From: JAHWJR01 sp035942035
GTDB lineage: Bacteria > Actinomycetota > Acidimicrobiia > Acidimicrobiales > CADCSY01
Length of the DNA: 12,316 nt
Direction: 5' to 3'
NCBI GenBank assembly: GCA_035942035.1
Contig: DASZDK010000029.1
Location: 1-12,316 of the forward strand
The notes under the pieces were generated by a model. That model was not told the origin of the DNA. It ran no database searches and worked only from the letters and a program-made list of their open reading frames with translations. This document shows, one piece after another, positions 1 to 9,061 of the stretch. Both the position numbers and the translations under genes were made by a program. Position 1 is the first letter of the stretch, and each line of letters begins with the position of its first letter.

Positions 1-666
1 CTCCGCCAGGGGGGCGATCAGGCCGGTGACAAAGGGACCGAACTCGGCGTAGTGGGCCGAGGCGGCGTCGAAGCGCATGGTGTGAACGCACTCCTTGAGG
101 TCGTCGGGTCGCACGGCGAACAGCGACACCGCCCATTCGAAGTCGTCGATACCGGTCGATCCGGTGACCAGCTGGAGGACCCGCCCGGCGAAGGTGCGCC
201 CCACCCGGCCGTGCTCGTACATGAGCTCGAGGCGCTCCTCGTACGGCAGCGTGTACCAGTTGCGCCCGACGTCGCGGCGCTTCGACATGGGGTAGAAGCA
301 GAACGCCGGCATGCCCTCGGGCGGCAGGGTCGGGTAGAGCCGGGCGCGCTTGGCCTTGTCGGGGACGCCGGCGGCGTACTCCGACACTTCGGTGAGCGAG
401 AGGTAGGAGTCGGCCAGGCCCAGGCCGGCGTCCTGCACATCGCGCTGGAACGAGTGCAGGCGCCACAGGTCGGGCCCGAGGGCCATGAACCCCACGTCGG
501 CCTTGTGGCCCAGCACGGCGAAGGGCACGACCTGATGGTCGCCGGCTCCGGCCTGCTTGACGGCGCTGGCGACGGCCTCCCCGTCTGCCCCCGGGTCGAC
601 CGTGCAGAACAGGTGGAGGACCGCCCAGCCTTCGGCAGGCTCGACGGGCGGGACCGGCTCGGACAT
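1..666 (-). CDS. chdC: Coproheme decarboxylase (HemQ/ChdC), 3' end outside window
   Basis: This enzyme performs the last step of the coproporphyrin-dependent heme pathway of Gram-positive bacteria: it decarboxylates coproheme to heme b in the cytoplasm, using hydrogen peroxide. From the ATG at 666, 222 codons are open to the window edge, and the stop is not seen. The ORF is read directly from the sequence. Family hallmarks are present: a YPMSKRRD motif (Y125 is the expected catalytic Tyr, K129 the neighbouring Lys), NWYTLP, EHGRVGR (H152 the expected proximal heme ligand; the 27-residue spacing Y125-H152 equals that of Geobacillus Y145-H172), TGSTGIDDFEW, MRFDAASAHYAEFGPF. Known members are about 230-250 residues, so only a few residues are missing. 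The start is supported by a TAGCGT box 8 bases upstream and no Shine-Dalgarno, as in a leaderless gene. It is divergent from the SpoIID-like gene with 35 bases between the starts. The rest of the heme pathway probably lies to the left (inference). Confidence 0.93.
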   Translation of the reverse strand, partial: MSEPVPPVEPAEGWAVLHLFCTVDPGADGEAVASAVKQAGAGDHQVVPFAVLGHKADVGFMALGPDLWRLHSFQRDVQDAGLGLADSYLSLTEVSEYAAGVPDKAKRARLYPTLPPEGMPAFCFYPMSKRRDVGRNWYTLPYEERLELMYEHGRVGRTFAGRVLQLVTGSTGIDDFEWAVSLFAVRPDDLKECVHTMRFDAASAHYAEFGPFVTGLIAPLAE

Positions 667-674
667 CGGGGTAG

Positions 675-680
675 ACGCTA
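675..680 (-). promoter_or_regulatory. Putative -10 box (TAGCGT) of chdC, leaderless type
   Basis: TAGCGT on the minus strand fits the actinobacterial TANNNT -10 consensus and lies 8 bases before the chdC ATG, leaving room for a leader of about 2 bases. No purine-rich Shine-Dalgarno precedes the ATG. The same hexamer with the same 8-base spacing precedes the HAD phosphatase start at 9817, which strengthens the reading. On the opposite strand TACGCT (685-690) lies 11 bases before the GTG at 702 and may serve the SpoIID-like gene. Confidence 0.5.
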
Positions 681-701
681 CCGGTACGCTGCCGGACCGT
701 T

Positions 702-2420
702 GTGGCACCACCTCACCGTTCCCGGTCCCGGCGCCGGCCGGCGCCGTCCCTGCTGCTCGTCACCGTGGTGCTCCTCGGCGCCTCCGCCGCGTCCTCTGCG
801 GCATCGGCGCCAGCGCCGGTCGAGCCCACCGAGCCACTTGCGCCGGTCGAGCCCGTCGTGGTGGTCGAGGGCCGGGGGCACGGGCACGGGGTGGGCATGG
901 CCCAGGACGGGGCCCTGGCCATGGGTCGTGCCGGCGCCTCCACCGCCGAGATCCTCCAGCACTTCTATCCCGGCACCACCATCGGAGAGGCCGGCGGAGA
1001 GGTGAGGGTGGCCGTCCTGTCGGGCGGCGCTGACGCGGTGGTCTCCTTCCCCGGAGGTGGTGAGGTGCGCAGTCCCCGGGAGGGCCCCCAGGCACCCGGG
1101 TTCCCCGTCAAGGTGCGCCCCGGCGGCTCGGTGCGGCTCCGCTTCGACGGCGCCTACCGGGCAGAGCCGATGTCCGGCGCCACCGTGGCCACCGCCACCG
1201 TGTCGCAGCCCGTACTGGTGAGTCCCCCGAGCCAGCACCAGGGGGGCGAAGGTGGGGGCGTGCTCGGTGGCCTCATCGGTGGGGACGACCCTCCCCCTCC
1301 GCCGCCGGCGCCGCCGACCGGCGAGCCCCCGCCGGCGCCCGGTCCGCCGGCGCCTGACCCGCCGGCGCCACCGGCGGACGAACCGCCTCCCCCTGAGGCG
1401 GAGGCACCGCCACCACCGAACGACGTCGCCACGTCAGGCTCGGCCATGTGGGCCATCCCCTCGTCGGGAGGCACCGTCGCCGTCCCCGCTCGCAGCGCCC
1501 GGTACCGCGGTGCGGTTCAGGCCGTCGCCGGGGGCGGGAGCCTGCGGCTGGTGAACGAGCTCGGCGTCGAGGACTACCTGAGGGGGATGGGCGAGGTGCG
1601 CGACGCCAGCTGGCCGCAGGCCGCCCTGGAGGCGCAGGCGGTGGCGGCCCGCACCTACGCCCTGCGGGCCATGGCCATCTCGGGCGAGCTGTGCGACAGC
1701 CAGGACTGCCAGGTCTACCTGGGCCAGCAGGCCGAGTACCGGGCCATGGACGCCGCCGTGGCCGCCACCCGTGGCCAGGTGGTTCGCTTCAAGGGGGCGC
1801 TGGCCGAAGCGGTGTACTCGGCCAGCGGCGGCGGAGTGTCGGCCACGCCGGAGGAGGGCTTCGCCACCTCCGGCACCGGACTCCCGTACCTGGCGGCGAT
1901 CCCGTACCCGACGGCGGACCCGCAGCCGTGGGAGGTGCGCATCCCCCTCGATCAGCTCGGGCGGAGGCTCGGTTATCCAGGCGGTGTCCACGATGTCCGC
2001 GTCGCCGAGACCGGACCGTCGGGGCGAGCGCTCAGCGTGGAGCTGCTGGGGGACGCAGGGGTGCGGCAGATGACGGGGCTGGGCTTCCGCGACGCGCTGG
2101 GGCTGCGCTCCACCCTGTGGAGCCTTCGGGTCGAACGCACCGAGGAGCCTGGCCCCGCGGCTGGGACCGGCGGCCGGTTCCAGGACGCCCCCGTCATCGC
2201 CGGCGGGGGCTCCGCACGGGGCCGACCGCTGATCGGCCGGTCCGACACGTCCGGCGCCCTCGCCCTGTCGTGGTACGACCAGCCGCTGCACGCGGCGACC
2301 ACGGCGGTGGCCGCCGGGCTGGTCGTCGCCGCCGGGGCGGGATTGGCTCTCCACGTCGCCGGGCTGCGGCCCGCACCGCCGGAGCGGCGCCGGCCCCGGC
2401 GCGGGCGCTGGCGCCGCTGA
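702..2420 (+). CDS. SpoIID/LytB-domain cell-wall protein with N-terminal GHGVGM motif and C-terminal membrane anchor
   Basis: A 572-residue exported protein of the SpoIID/LytB (PF08486) family; SpoIID is a peptidoglycan lytic transglycosylase acting on denuded glycan. Order of parts: basic N-terminus and hydrophobic signal or anchor (about 15-35); GRGHGHGVGMAQDGA...ILQHFYPGT (57-92); a beta-rich stretch (100-170); a Pro/Ala/Glu linker (197-239); the SpoIID core (268-400) with LVNELGVEDYLRG, E298 at the position of the essential Glu of SpoIID (E88 in B. subtilis), AQAVAARTYAL, CDSQDCQVYLG and YSASGGG; a tail with one membrane segment (533-553) and a strongly basic end. In classical SpoIID the GHGxGMSQ segment follows the core, so the order here is permuted. 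The start is a GTG with no clear Shine-Dalgarno. The ends suggest a wall enzyme held in the membrane. It is unlikely to be a sporulation gene, since nothing else here points to sporulation; a role in wall remodelling is inference. Confidence 0.85.
   Translation: MAPPHRSRSRRRPAPSLLLVTVVLLGASAASSAASAPAPVEPTEPLAPVEPVVVVEGRGHGHGVGMAQDGALAMGRAGASTAEILQHFYPGTTIGEAGGEVRVAVLSGGADAVVSFPGGGEVRSPREGPQAPGFPVKVRPGGSVRLRFDGAYRAEPMSGATVATATVSQPVLVSPPSQHQGGEGGGVLGGLIGGDDPPPPPPAPPTGEPPPAPGPPAPDPPAPPADEPPPPEAEAPPPPNDVATSGSAMWAIPSSGGTVAVPARSARYRGAVQAVAGGGSLRLVNELGVEDYLRGMGEVRDASWPQAALEAQAVAARTYALRAMAISGELCDSQDCQVYLGQQAEYRAMDAAVAATRGQVVRFKGALAEAVYSASGGGVSATPEEGFATSGTGLPYLAAIPYPTADPQPWEVRIPLDQLGRRLGYPGGVHDVRVAETGPSGRALSVELLGDAGVRQMTGLGFRDALGLRSTLWSLRVERTEEPGPAAGTGGRFQDAPVIAGGGSARGRPLIGRSDTSGALALSWYDQPLHAATTAVAAGLVVAAGAGLALHVAGLRPAPPERRRPRRGRWRR
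1290..1418 (+). repeat. Proline-rich low-complexity repeat coding for linker
   Basis: Imperfect repeats built on CCGCCGGCGCC code for residues 197-239 (PPPPPPAPPTGEPPPAP-like) of the SpoIID-like protein. The stretch joins the GHGVGM segment to the SpoIID core and probably spans peptidoglycan as an extended linker. Its copy number is likely to vary between strains. Confidence 0.7.
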
Positions 2421-2445
2421 GCCAGCGCTGACCCCGGCCACGACG

Positions 2446-2473
2446 AAGGGCCGGCCCCGAAGAGCCGGCCCTT
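2446..2473. terminator. Bidirectional hairpin terminator between spoIID-like gene and groEL
   Basis: AAGGGCCGGC (2446-2455) pairs perfectly with GCCGGCCCTT (2464-2473) around an 8-base loop. It sits 25 bases after the stop of the rightward gene and 25 bases beyond the stop of the leftward groEL. The outermost A/T pairs give a few T residues in either direction, but there is no true U-tract, as is common in GC-rich actinobacteria. Confidence 0.75.
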
Positions 2474-2498
2474 GCCGAGTTGCAACCAACAGCCAGGA

Positions 2499-4121
<1,623 letters not shown>

Positions 4122-4165
4122 TCTGGTTCCTCCTGGCGATCTTCGTACCGCCTGCGCCGGCGGCG

Positions 4166-4192
4166 TTAGCACTCACGATGGTCGAGTGCTAA
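4166..4192. promoter_or_regulatory. CIRCE operator (HrcA binding site)
   Basis: The inverted repeat TTAGCACTC - 9 bases - GAGTGCTAA is an exact match to the CIRCE consensus. It lies 45 bases upstream of the groEL GTG and 49 bases upstream of the divergent gpgS GTG. HrcA binding here should repress groEL at normal temperature. Whether it also affects gpgS on the other strand is open. Confidence 0.95.
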
Positions 4193-4241
4193 CCAGCAAA
4201 CCACCCCGGCGGGCGACTCGCAACTGCCAGGATCGTGGGCG

Positions 4242-5102
4242 GTGACCTCCGGCCCCCTGCGCACCTGGTCCGCCTGCGATTTCGACGCCGAAGCGCTGGC
4301 CGCGGCCAAGGGCGCCACTCGGATCTCGGTGTGCGTTCCCGCCCGGGACGAGGAGGCCACCGTGGGGGAGGTCGTGGGCGTGGTCGTGGCCGAGTTGGTG
4401 GAGCGCCGGGGCCTGGTCGACGAGGTCCTGGTGGTCGACGACGGCTCGGTGGACGGGACCGCCGGCGCCGCCCGGTCCGCCGGCGCCCGGGTGCTCGCCG
4501 CCAACGAGGTGCTCAGCGAGTACGGGCCGGGAACGGGCAAGGGAGAGGCGCTGTGGAAGTCGCTGGCTGCGTGCCGGGGCGACCTGGTGGTGTGGTGCGA
4601 CGCCGACCTGCGCCGGTTCCGCGCCCGGTCGGTCACCGGGCTGCTCGGCCCGCTGCTCACCGAGCCCTCCGTGGCCTTCGTCAAGGGCACGTCCCAGCGG
4701 CCGCTGGCCGGCCGTCCCGGCGAGGGAGGACGGGTGACCCAGTTGCTCGCCCGGCCCCTGGTCTCGCTGCTGTTCCCTCACCTGGCCGACCTCCACCAAC
4801 CGCTCACCGGGGAGTACGCCGGCCGGCGAGACGTGCTCGAGCAGGTGCCGTTCGCCTCCGGCTACGGCGTCGATCTCGGGTTGCTGATCGACATCGCCGC
4901 CCTCGTCGGCGTCGAGGCCATGGCCCAGGTCGACCTCGGCGATCGGCTGCACCGCAACCGGCCGGTGGCCGAGCTCAGGACCGTGGCCGAGGACGTGCTG
5001 CGCACCGCGCTGTCACGAGCCGGAGTGGCCATGCCCGGGCAGACCGGCGACCGCCCCGACCGGCCGCCGCTCGCCTCGCTGGCGGGCTACCGGCGCCCCT
5101 GA
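4242..5102 (+). CDS. gpgS: Glucosyl-3-phosphoglycerate synthase (GT81)
   Basis: A cytosolic retaining glycosyltransferase that moves glucose from a nucleotide sugar (UDP- or ADP-glucose) to 3-phosphoglycerate. This gives glucosyl-3-phosphoglycerate, the precursor of glucosylglycerate and, in mycobacteria, of methylglucose lipopolysaccharide. It has 286 residues, slightly shorter than M. tuberculosis GpgS. Motifs matching that family: ISVCVPARDEEAT (28-40), VVDDGSVDGT (64-73), GKGEALWKSL (99-108), the metal-binding DAD (D120, D122), KGTSQRPL, GGRVTQLLARPL (163-173), QPLTGEYA (186-193), FASGYGVDLGLLID (204-217) and LHRNRP (H237, the third metal ligand position). The start is a GTG with a weak AGGA 9 bases upstream. 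Its 3' end overlaps the convergent permease gene by 16 bases. A glycerate kinase and trehalose-type genes follow, suggesting osmolyte synthesis. The family is clear; the final product in this organism is inferred. Confidence 0.92.
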   Translation: MTSGPLRTWSACDFDAEALAAAKGATRISVCVPARDEEATVGEVVGVVVAELVERRGLVDEVLVVDDGSVDGTAGAARSAGARVLAANEVLSEYGPGTGKGEALWKSLAACRGDLVVWCDADLRRFRARSVTGLLGPLLTEPSVAFVKGTSQRPLAGRPGEGGRVTQLLARPLVSLLFPHLADLHQPLTGEYAGRRDVLEQVPFASGYGVDLGLLIDIAALVGVEAMAQVDLGDRLHRNRPVAELRTVAEDVLRTALSRAGVAMPGQTGDRPDRPPLASLAGYRRP

Positions 5103-6427
5103 GGAGCCTGAGGAGCCTGAGGAGCCTGACCCACCGGGGTCGAGGTGGCCTCGCCGCCCTCGTCCGTCTCGGGCCCGGCGCCGTCGCCGTCCGCCACCGC
5201 GCCGGCGGTGACCATCGGCTCGGGCTGCGCACTGCCATCGGGGCGGGAGCCGTCGCCACCATCGGCGACCTCCTCGGGTGCAGGCTGGAGGGCCTCATCG
5301 GTGACCTGGCGCACGATCCCCCGGGCGGGATCGCTCTCGTCCGCTTCGGCCGCTGCCTCCACTCGGACCAGCGGCTCGCCCAGCACGTAGGTGTGCCAGA
5401 GGTGCCCGAGCACGATCTTCAGCACCGCAGCGGCGGGGACGGCGATGAGCAGGCCGAAGAAGCCGCCGATGGTGCCGCCCGCCAGCAGGGCGAGCATTAC
5501 CGCCGCTGGATGGAGCCGGACGGCACGCTGCATGACGAGAGGACTGATGAAGTGGTTGTCCACCTGCTGGGCGCCGGCCATGATCGCCCCCACCCACACC
5601 GCGGTGGAGATGTCCCGGGTGGTCAGGGCGATGAGGATCCCGGGCACGGCACCCACCCACGGGCCGATCAGCGGCACCACGTTGAACAGCCCGGCGATCA
5701 TGCCCACGATGAGCCAGAACGGCAGGTCGATCAGGGCGAGCCCGATCGACACCATGGCCCCGACGACGAGGGCCACCAGCAGCTGGCCCCGGAAGAAGCC
5801 GCCGACGGCCCGGTTGAGCCGGGTGGCGACTATCAGCACCTCGTCCCGGGCCTCCTCGGGGACCAGCTGCTCGGCCAGCTGGCGCAATCGGGGTAGGTCC
5901 ACGAGCAGGTAGAAGGCGATGATGGGCGCCAGGATGAGGATGATGGCCACGTGGAACAGGCGCTCGCCCAGGTCGCGGACGGCGTCGAGGGTGCGGCCGA
6001 TCCCCGCTTCCTGGCCACCGCCGACCTCGTCCTCCAGCTGACCCACGCTGGGGAAGCTGACCACCCAGTCCTTGGACTGCTCGGCACGGTCGTTGATCCA
6101 CCGCTCCACATCGGCGCGGACCTGGGGCAGCTCGGCCGAGAGCTCGTCGGCCTGGTCGGCGGCAAGCGGGGCCACGACCAGGACGGTGAGGCCGATGACG
6201 GCGAAGAAGGCGAGGTAGCTGAGGGCAGTACCCGCCACCCGGGGGACGTGCCGGCGGTGCAGCGCGGTCACGCCGGGGTTGAGCAGGAAGACGATGGCGC
6301 CGGCGAGGATCAACGGTGGCCACACCACCCGCAGCCACCAACCGATGACCCCGAGGAGGCTCAGGACAACGGCCAGCCCGACGAGCGCCCAGGCCACCTG
6401 CCCGGCGCGCCGGATGCGCTCGCCCAT
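5087..6427 (-). CDS. AI-2E family transporter (PF01594 permease)
   Basis: An inner-membrane protein of 446 residues. It has the family layout: two N-terminal membrane segments, an extracytoplasmic-type helical region with little hydrophobicity, then a cluster of membrane segments with FNVVPLIGPWVGAVPGILIAL, QQVDNHFISPLVM and RLHPAAVMLALLAGGTIGGFFGLLIAVP. The acidic, Pro/Gly-rich C-terminal tail of about 90 residues ends in three QAP repeats and is probably disordered. The family includes the E. coli AI-2 exporter TqsA and several cation/proton antiporters, so the substrate cannot be read here; the setting among osmolyte genes makes a solute or ion role conceivable. I chose the ATG at 6427 over the GTG at 6433, because TAGCCT (6434-6439) lies 6 bases before the ATG, as in leaderless genes, but directly abuts the GTG. 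Confidence 0.88.
   Translation of the reverse strand: MGERIRRAGQVAWALVGLAVVLSLLGVIGWWLRVVWPPLILAGAIVFLLNPGVTALHRRHVPRVAGTALSYLAFFAVIGLTVLVVAPLAADQADELSAELPQVRADVERWINDRAEQSKDWVVSFPSVGQLEDEVGGGQEAGIGRTLDAVRDLGERLFHVAIILILAPIIAFYLLVDLPRLRQLAEQLVPEEARDEVLIVATRLNRAVGGFFRGQLLVALVVGAMVSIGLALIDLPFWLIVGMIAGLFNVVPLIGPWVGAVPGILIALTTRDISTAVWVGAIMAGAQQVDNHFISPLVMQRAVRLHPAAVMLALLAGGTIGGFFGLLIAVPAAAVLKIVLGHLWHTYVLGEPLVRVEAAAEADESDPARGIVRQVTDEALQPAPEEVADGGDGSRPDGSAQPEPMVTAGAVADGDGAGPETDEGGEATSTPVGQAPQAPQAPQGRR
5101..5127. repeat. Three tandem 9-bp repeats (GAGGAGCCT)
   Basis: Three exact copies of GAGGAGCCT begin within the gpgS stop codon region and encode the Q-A-P repeats near the C-terminus of the permease on the minus strand. 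Slippage here would change the permease tail by whole QAP units and leave gpgS untouched. Confidence 0.85.
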
Positions 6428-6433
6428 TGCCAC

Positions 6434-6439
6434 AGGCTA
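6434..6439 (-). promoter_or_regulatory. Putative -10 box (TAGCCT) of the AI-2E-family gene
   Basis: TAGCCT on the minus strand fits TANNNT and lies exactly 6 bases before the ATG at 6427, so transcription would begin at the start codon. No Shine-Dalgarno is seen. The site decides the start codon of this gene. Confidence 0.5.
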
Positions 6440-6477
6440 GGAGCCGAAAGGGTGTGCTGTACACGAATCGGCCACCG

Positions 6478-7470
6478 TCATCCCCGGGCCAGCCGATCGG
6501 CCACCACCTCCTCGACGCAGGACAAGGTGGCGCCCACGGCGCGGTCCCGGCCGAAGCGCTCGACGAGGGATACGACCTCGACACCCTCGGGGACCACCAC
6601 GTCGGGCAGGACCTCGCCGGCCACCGCCAGCACCGGCACGCCCGCCACCGTGGCCAGCTCCACCACACCGCCCACCGCCTTGCCGGCGAACGACTGCTCG
6701 TCGAGAAAGCCCTCGCCGGCGACGGCCAGATCGGCTCCCTCGAGACGTTCGTGGAGCTCGAGCTCGTCTGCGACCACGTCGAAGCCGGGCACCAGGCGGG
6801 CCCCGACCGCGGCCAGGCCCCCGGCAAGCCCGCCCGCCGCTCCGGAGCCCTCCAGCATGCGGACGTCGACGCCGTAGTTCTGCTCGTAGACCTGGGCCAG
6901 CCGTTCGAGTCGCCGACGCAGCAGCTCGACCTGGGCCGGAGTGGCGCCCTTCTGGGGAGCGAAGACGGGGGCGGCGTCGAGGAAGGTGATGCGCACGTCA
7001 CACGCCACCACGAGCTCCACGCCTGCCAGGCGAGACACCGGCTCCAGGGCACGGACGGCGCCGAGGCCACCGTCGGTGGAGGCGGAGCCGCCCACGCCGA
7101 GGATCACCCGGCGGCACCCGGCATCGAGCGCGGCAGCCACCAGCTCGCCGGTGCCGAAGGTGGCGGCCGCCACCGGGTCGTTGGTCTCGGGGCCACCGAC
7201 GAGCTCGAGCCCGGAGGCGAGGGCCATCTCCAACACCGCAGTGCGCCCGGCCCGGCGCCACGCCGCCGGCACGGGGTCGCCCAGGGGGCCGGTGACCGTC
7301 GAGGTCCGGTTGGGCCCGCCGAGGGCCTCCAACGTGCCCTCACCGCCGTCGGCCACCGGCGCCTCGTCGCAGGTCCACCCGCAGGCTCGCGCCACCTCGG
7401 CCACGGCGGCGGCCACGTCGCGCGCCGAGGCCGTCCCCCGGAACTTGTCGGGCGCGGCGACCACGTGCAC
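6478..7470 (-). CDS. Glycerate kinase (PF02595, GlxK-type)
   Basis: Phosphorylates D-glycerate with ATP to 2- or 3-phosphoglycerate in the cytosol; the regiochemistry cannot be read from sequence. It has 330 residues, shorter than the usual 370-390. Family motifs: APDKFRGTASA (6-16), PVADGGEGT (38-46), EMALASGLEL, NDPVAAATFGTGEL (97-110), ILGVGGSASTDGGLGAVRAL (123-142), PQKGATPAQVE (172-182), GSGAAGGLAGGL (208-219), DLAVAGEGFLDEQSFAGKAVGGV (247-269). The stretch between CDV (158-160) and PQKGA reads CDVRITFLDAAPVFAPQKGA, where the family normally has an NPLxGxxGAA-like segment, so this region is unusual. The start is a GTG that gives the normal N-terminus; GGGCAGGA upstream can act as Shine-Dalgarno. 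The stop is 50 bases before the permease ATG, so co-transcription is possible. Next to gpgS it may recycle glycerate from glucosylglycerate (inference). Confidence 0.87.
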   Translation of the reverse strand: MHVVAAPDKFRGTASARDVAAAVAEVARACGWTCDEAPVADGGEGTLEALGGPNRTSTVTGPLGDPVPAAWRRAGRTAVLEMALASGLELVGGPETNDPVAAATFGTGELVAAALDAGCRRVILGVGGSASTDGGLGAVRALEPVSRLAGVELVVACDVRITFLDAAPVFAPQKGATPAQVELLRRRLERLAQVYEQNYGVDVRMLEGSGAAGGLAGGLAAVGARLVPGFDVVADELELHERLEGADLAVAGEGFLDEQSFAGKAVGGVVELATVAGVPVLAVAGEVLPDVVVPEGVEVVSLVERFGRDRAVGATLSCVEEVVADRLARG

Positions 7471-7555
7471 GCCGCCATCCTGCCCGTTTCCCGGAGCAGC
7501 GGGGATGACGGAGGGCCACGGCAGCGCCGGCTCGGCGCGTGGCCGCCCCGCCTTC

Positions 7556-7561
7556 TACCGT
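7556..7561 (+). promoter_or_regulatory. Putative -10 box (TACCGT) of the GT20 gene
   Basis: TACCGT lies 6 bases before the GTG at 7568, the spacing expected when the transcript begins at the start codon. No convincing Shine-Dalgarno precedes this GTG, so the box favours it over the ATG at 7592. Confidence 0.45.
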
Positions 7562-7567
7562 GACGGA

Positions 7568-9013
7568 GTGCCAAGCGCCGAGCAGGCCAACATGGTCATC
7601 GTCTCCAACCGCGGCCCACTGTCGTTCTCGGTCGACGACCGCGGCGAGCTCCAGGCGGGGCGGGGCGGGGGCGGCCTGGTGAGCGCGCTGGGGCCGGCCC
7701 TCGCCGGCAGCGGCGCCACCTGGATCGCCGGTGCCCTCTCCGCGGCCGACCGCATGGCCGCCGCCGCCGGCGTGGTGGAGGCGCAGGGCTTCCGCCTGCG
7801 CTCGCTCCTCGTCGATCCCGACGCCTACCGCGCCTACTACCACGTCGTCTCCAGCGGAACGCTGTGGTTCCTGCACCACCGCCTCTACGACACCGCCCGC
7901 CGGCCGCGCTTCGACCGTCGCTGGCGGGAGGCGTGGCAGGCCTACCGTGACGTCAACGACCTCTACGCCCGGGCAGTGGCGCAGGACGCCAGCGAGGGGT
8001 CGGTGGTCCTGGTGCAGGACTACCACTTCTCCCTCCTGCCCGCCGAGCTGGCGGCCACGCGGCCCGACCTCACCGTGGTCCACTTCCACCACACACCGTT
8101 CGCCTCGCCCGACGACCTGCGGATGCTGCCCGACGACGTGGCCACCGAGCTCCTCTCGGGCTTGGCTGCCAGCGCCGCTTGCGGCTTCCAGGCTCCCCGC
8201 TGGGCAGCGGCCTTCGAGGCCTGCTGCACCGAGTTGCTGGGCCGAACGTGTCCGACGTTCGTCTCGCCGGCAGCGGTGGCGCCCGGGGAGATCGAGGCGG
8301 TCGCCTCGTCGGCGCCCTGCGCCACCGCGCTGGCCGAGCTCGAGCGTCGGGTGGGCGACCGGCGGCTGATCGTGCGGGTCGACCGCATCGAGCTGTCGAA
8401 GAACCTGCTGCGGGGCTTCCACGCCTTCGAGGACCTCCTCCGGTCCCGTCCCGAGTGGCGTGAACAGGCGGTCTTCGCCGCCTTCGTCTACCCCTCGAGG
8501 GAAGGCCTGGCCGACTACCTGGCCTACCGCCAAGAGGTGGAGGGCCTGGTGCGCCGGATCAACGAGACGTGGGCCACCCCGGGGTGGACACCGATCCTCT
8601 ACGACGCCGGCGACGACTTCCCCGGCTCGGTGGCCGGGCTCCGCCGCTACGACGCGCTGCTGGTCAACCCCGTGCGCGACGGGCTGAACCTGGTGGCCAA
8701 GGAGGGCCCGCTGGTCAACGAGCGGGCCGGCGTGCTGCTCCTCAGCCGCGAGTCCGGTGCCTGGTCCGAGCTCGGGACCGCCGCCCTGGGACTCAACCCC
8801 TTCGACGTGACGGCCACCTCCGAGGCGCTCCACACCGCCCTGTCGATGGGCGAGGATGAGCGCCGGCGCCACGCCGGAGCGGTCCGCACCCTTGCCGCCG
8901 CCCGCACGCCACACGACTGGCTGGCCGACCAGCTCCAGGCGGCAGACCGGGCAACCGCCACAGGCGCCTCAGGGGCCGACGCAGAACTACTTGGACCCAC
9001 CGGGCGAAGTTGA
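7568..9013 (+). CDS. GT20 glycosyltransferase, trehalose-6-phosphate synthase-like (OtsA-type)
   Basis: A 481-residue GT20-family enzyme; OtsA joins glucose from a nucleotide sugar to glucose 6-phosphate, giving trehalose 6-phosphate. Recognisable family sites: VSNRGPLSF (12-20), GRGGGGLVSAL donor loop (31-41), TWIAG (51-55), YYHVVSSGTLW (90-100), VQDYHFSLLP (149-158; D151 matches D130 of E. coli OtsA), VHFHHTPFASPDDLRMLP (171-188), VRVDRIELSKNLLRG (269-283; R273 and K278 match R262 and K267) and VRDGLNLVAKEGP (369-381; D371 and E379). The usual DYxKG is replaced by ELSKN. This variant resembles a streptomycete-type subgroup distinct from mycobacterial OtsA, so another acceptor, as in glucosylglycerol-phosphate synthase or VldE-like enzymes, is possible. 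The GTG start is taken because of the TACCGT box; the ATG at 7592 is the alternative. An OtsB-like phosphatase is convergent, 48 bases away. Confidence 0.87.
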   Translation: MPSAEQANMVIVSNRGPLSFSVDDRGELQAGRGGGGLVSALGPALAGSGATWIAGALSAADRMAAAAGVVEAQGFRLRSLLVDPDAYRAYYHVVSSGTLWFLHHRLYDTARRPRFDRRWREAWQAYRDVNDLYARAVAQDASEGSVVLVQDYHFSLLPAELAATRPDLTVVHFHHTPFASPDDLRMLPDDVATELLSGLAASAACGFQAPRWAAAFEACCTELLGRTCPTFVSPAAVAPGEIEAVASSAPCATALAELERRVGDRRLIVRVDRIELSKNLLRGFHAFEDLLRSRPEWREQAVFAAFVYPSREGLADYLAYRQEVEGLVRRINETWATPGWTPILYDAGDDFPGSVAGLRRYDALLVNPVRDGLNLVAKEGPLVNERAGVLLLSRESGAWSELGTAALGLNPFDVTATSEALHTALSMGEDERRRHAGAVRTLAAARTPHDWLADQLQAADRATATGASGADAELLGPTGRS

Positions 9014-9061
9014 CCTGCCGGGTACTCCACAGGACCGCTCACGTACTTCTGCGCCGAACCC

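Noticed and set aside
52..1005. Long plus-strand ORF opposite chdC
   Set aside because: Its translation has no family likeness and is the mirror of the chdC frame; the minus-strand translation shows complete ChdC motifs.
4122..4172. Upstream ATG at 4172 as the groEL start
   Set aside because: It would add 17 residues foreign to GroEL, overlap the CIRCE operator and ignore the AGGAGG placed ideally for the GTG at 4121.
6941..7567. Amino-terminal extension of the GT20 frame
   Set aside because: The frame is open by chance across the glycerate kinase gene on the other strand; OtsA homology starts only after 7568.
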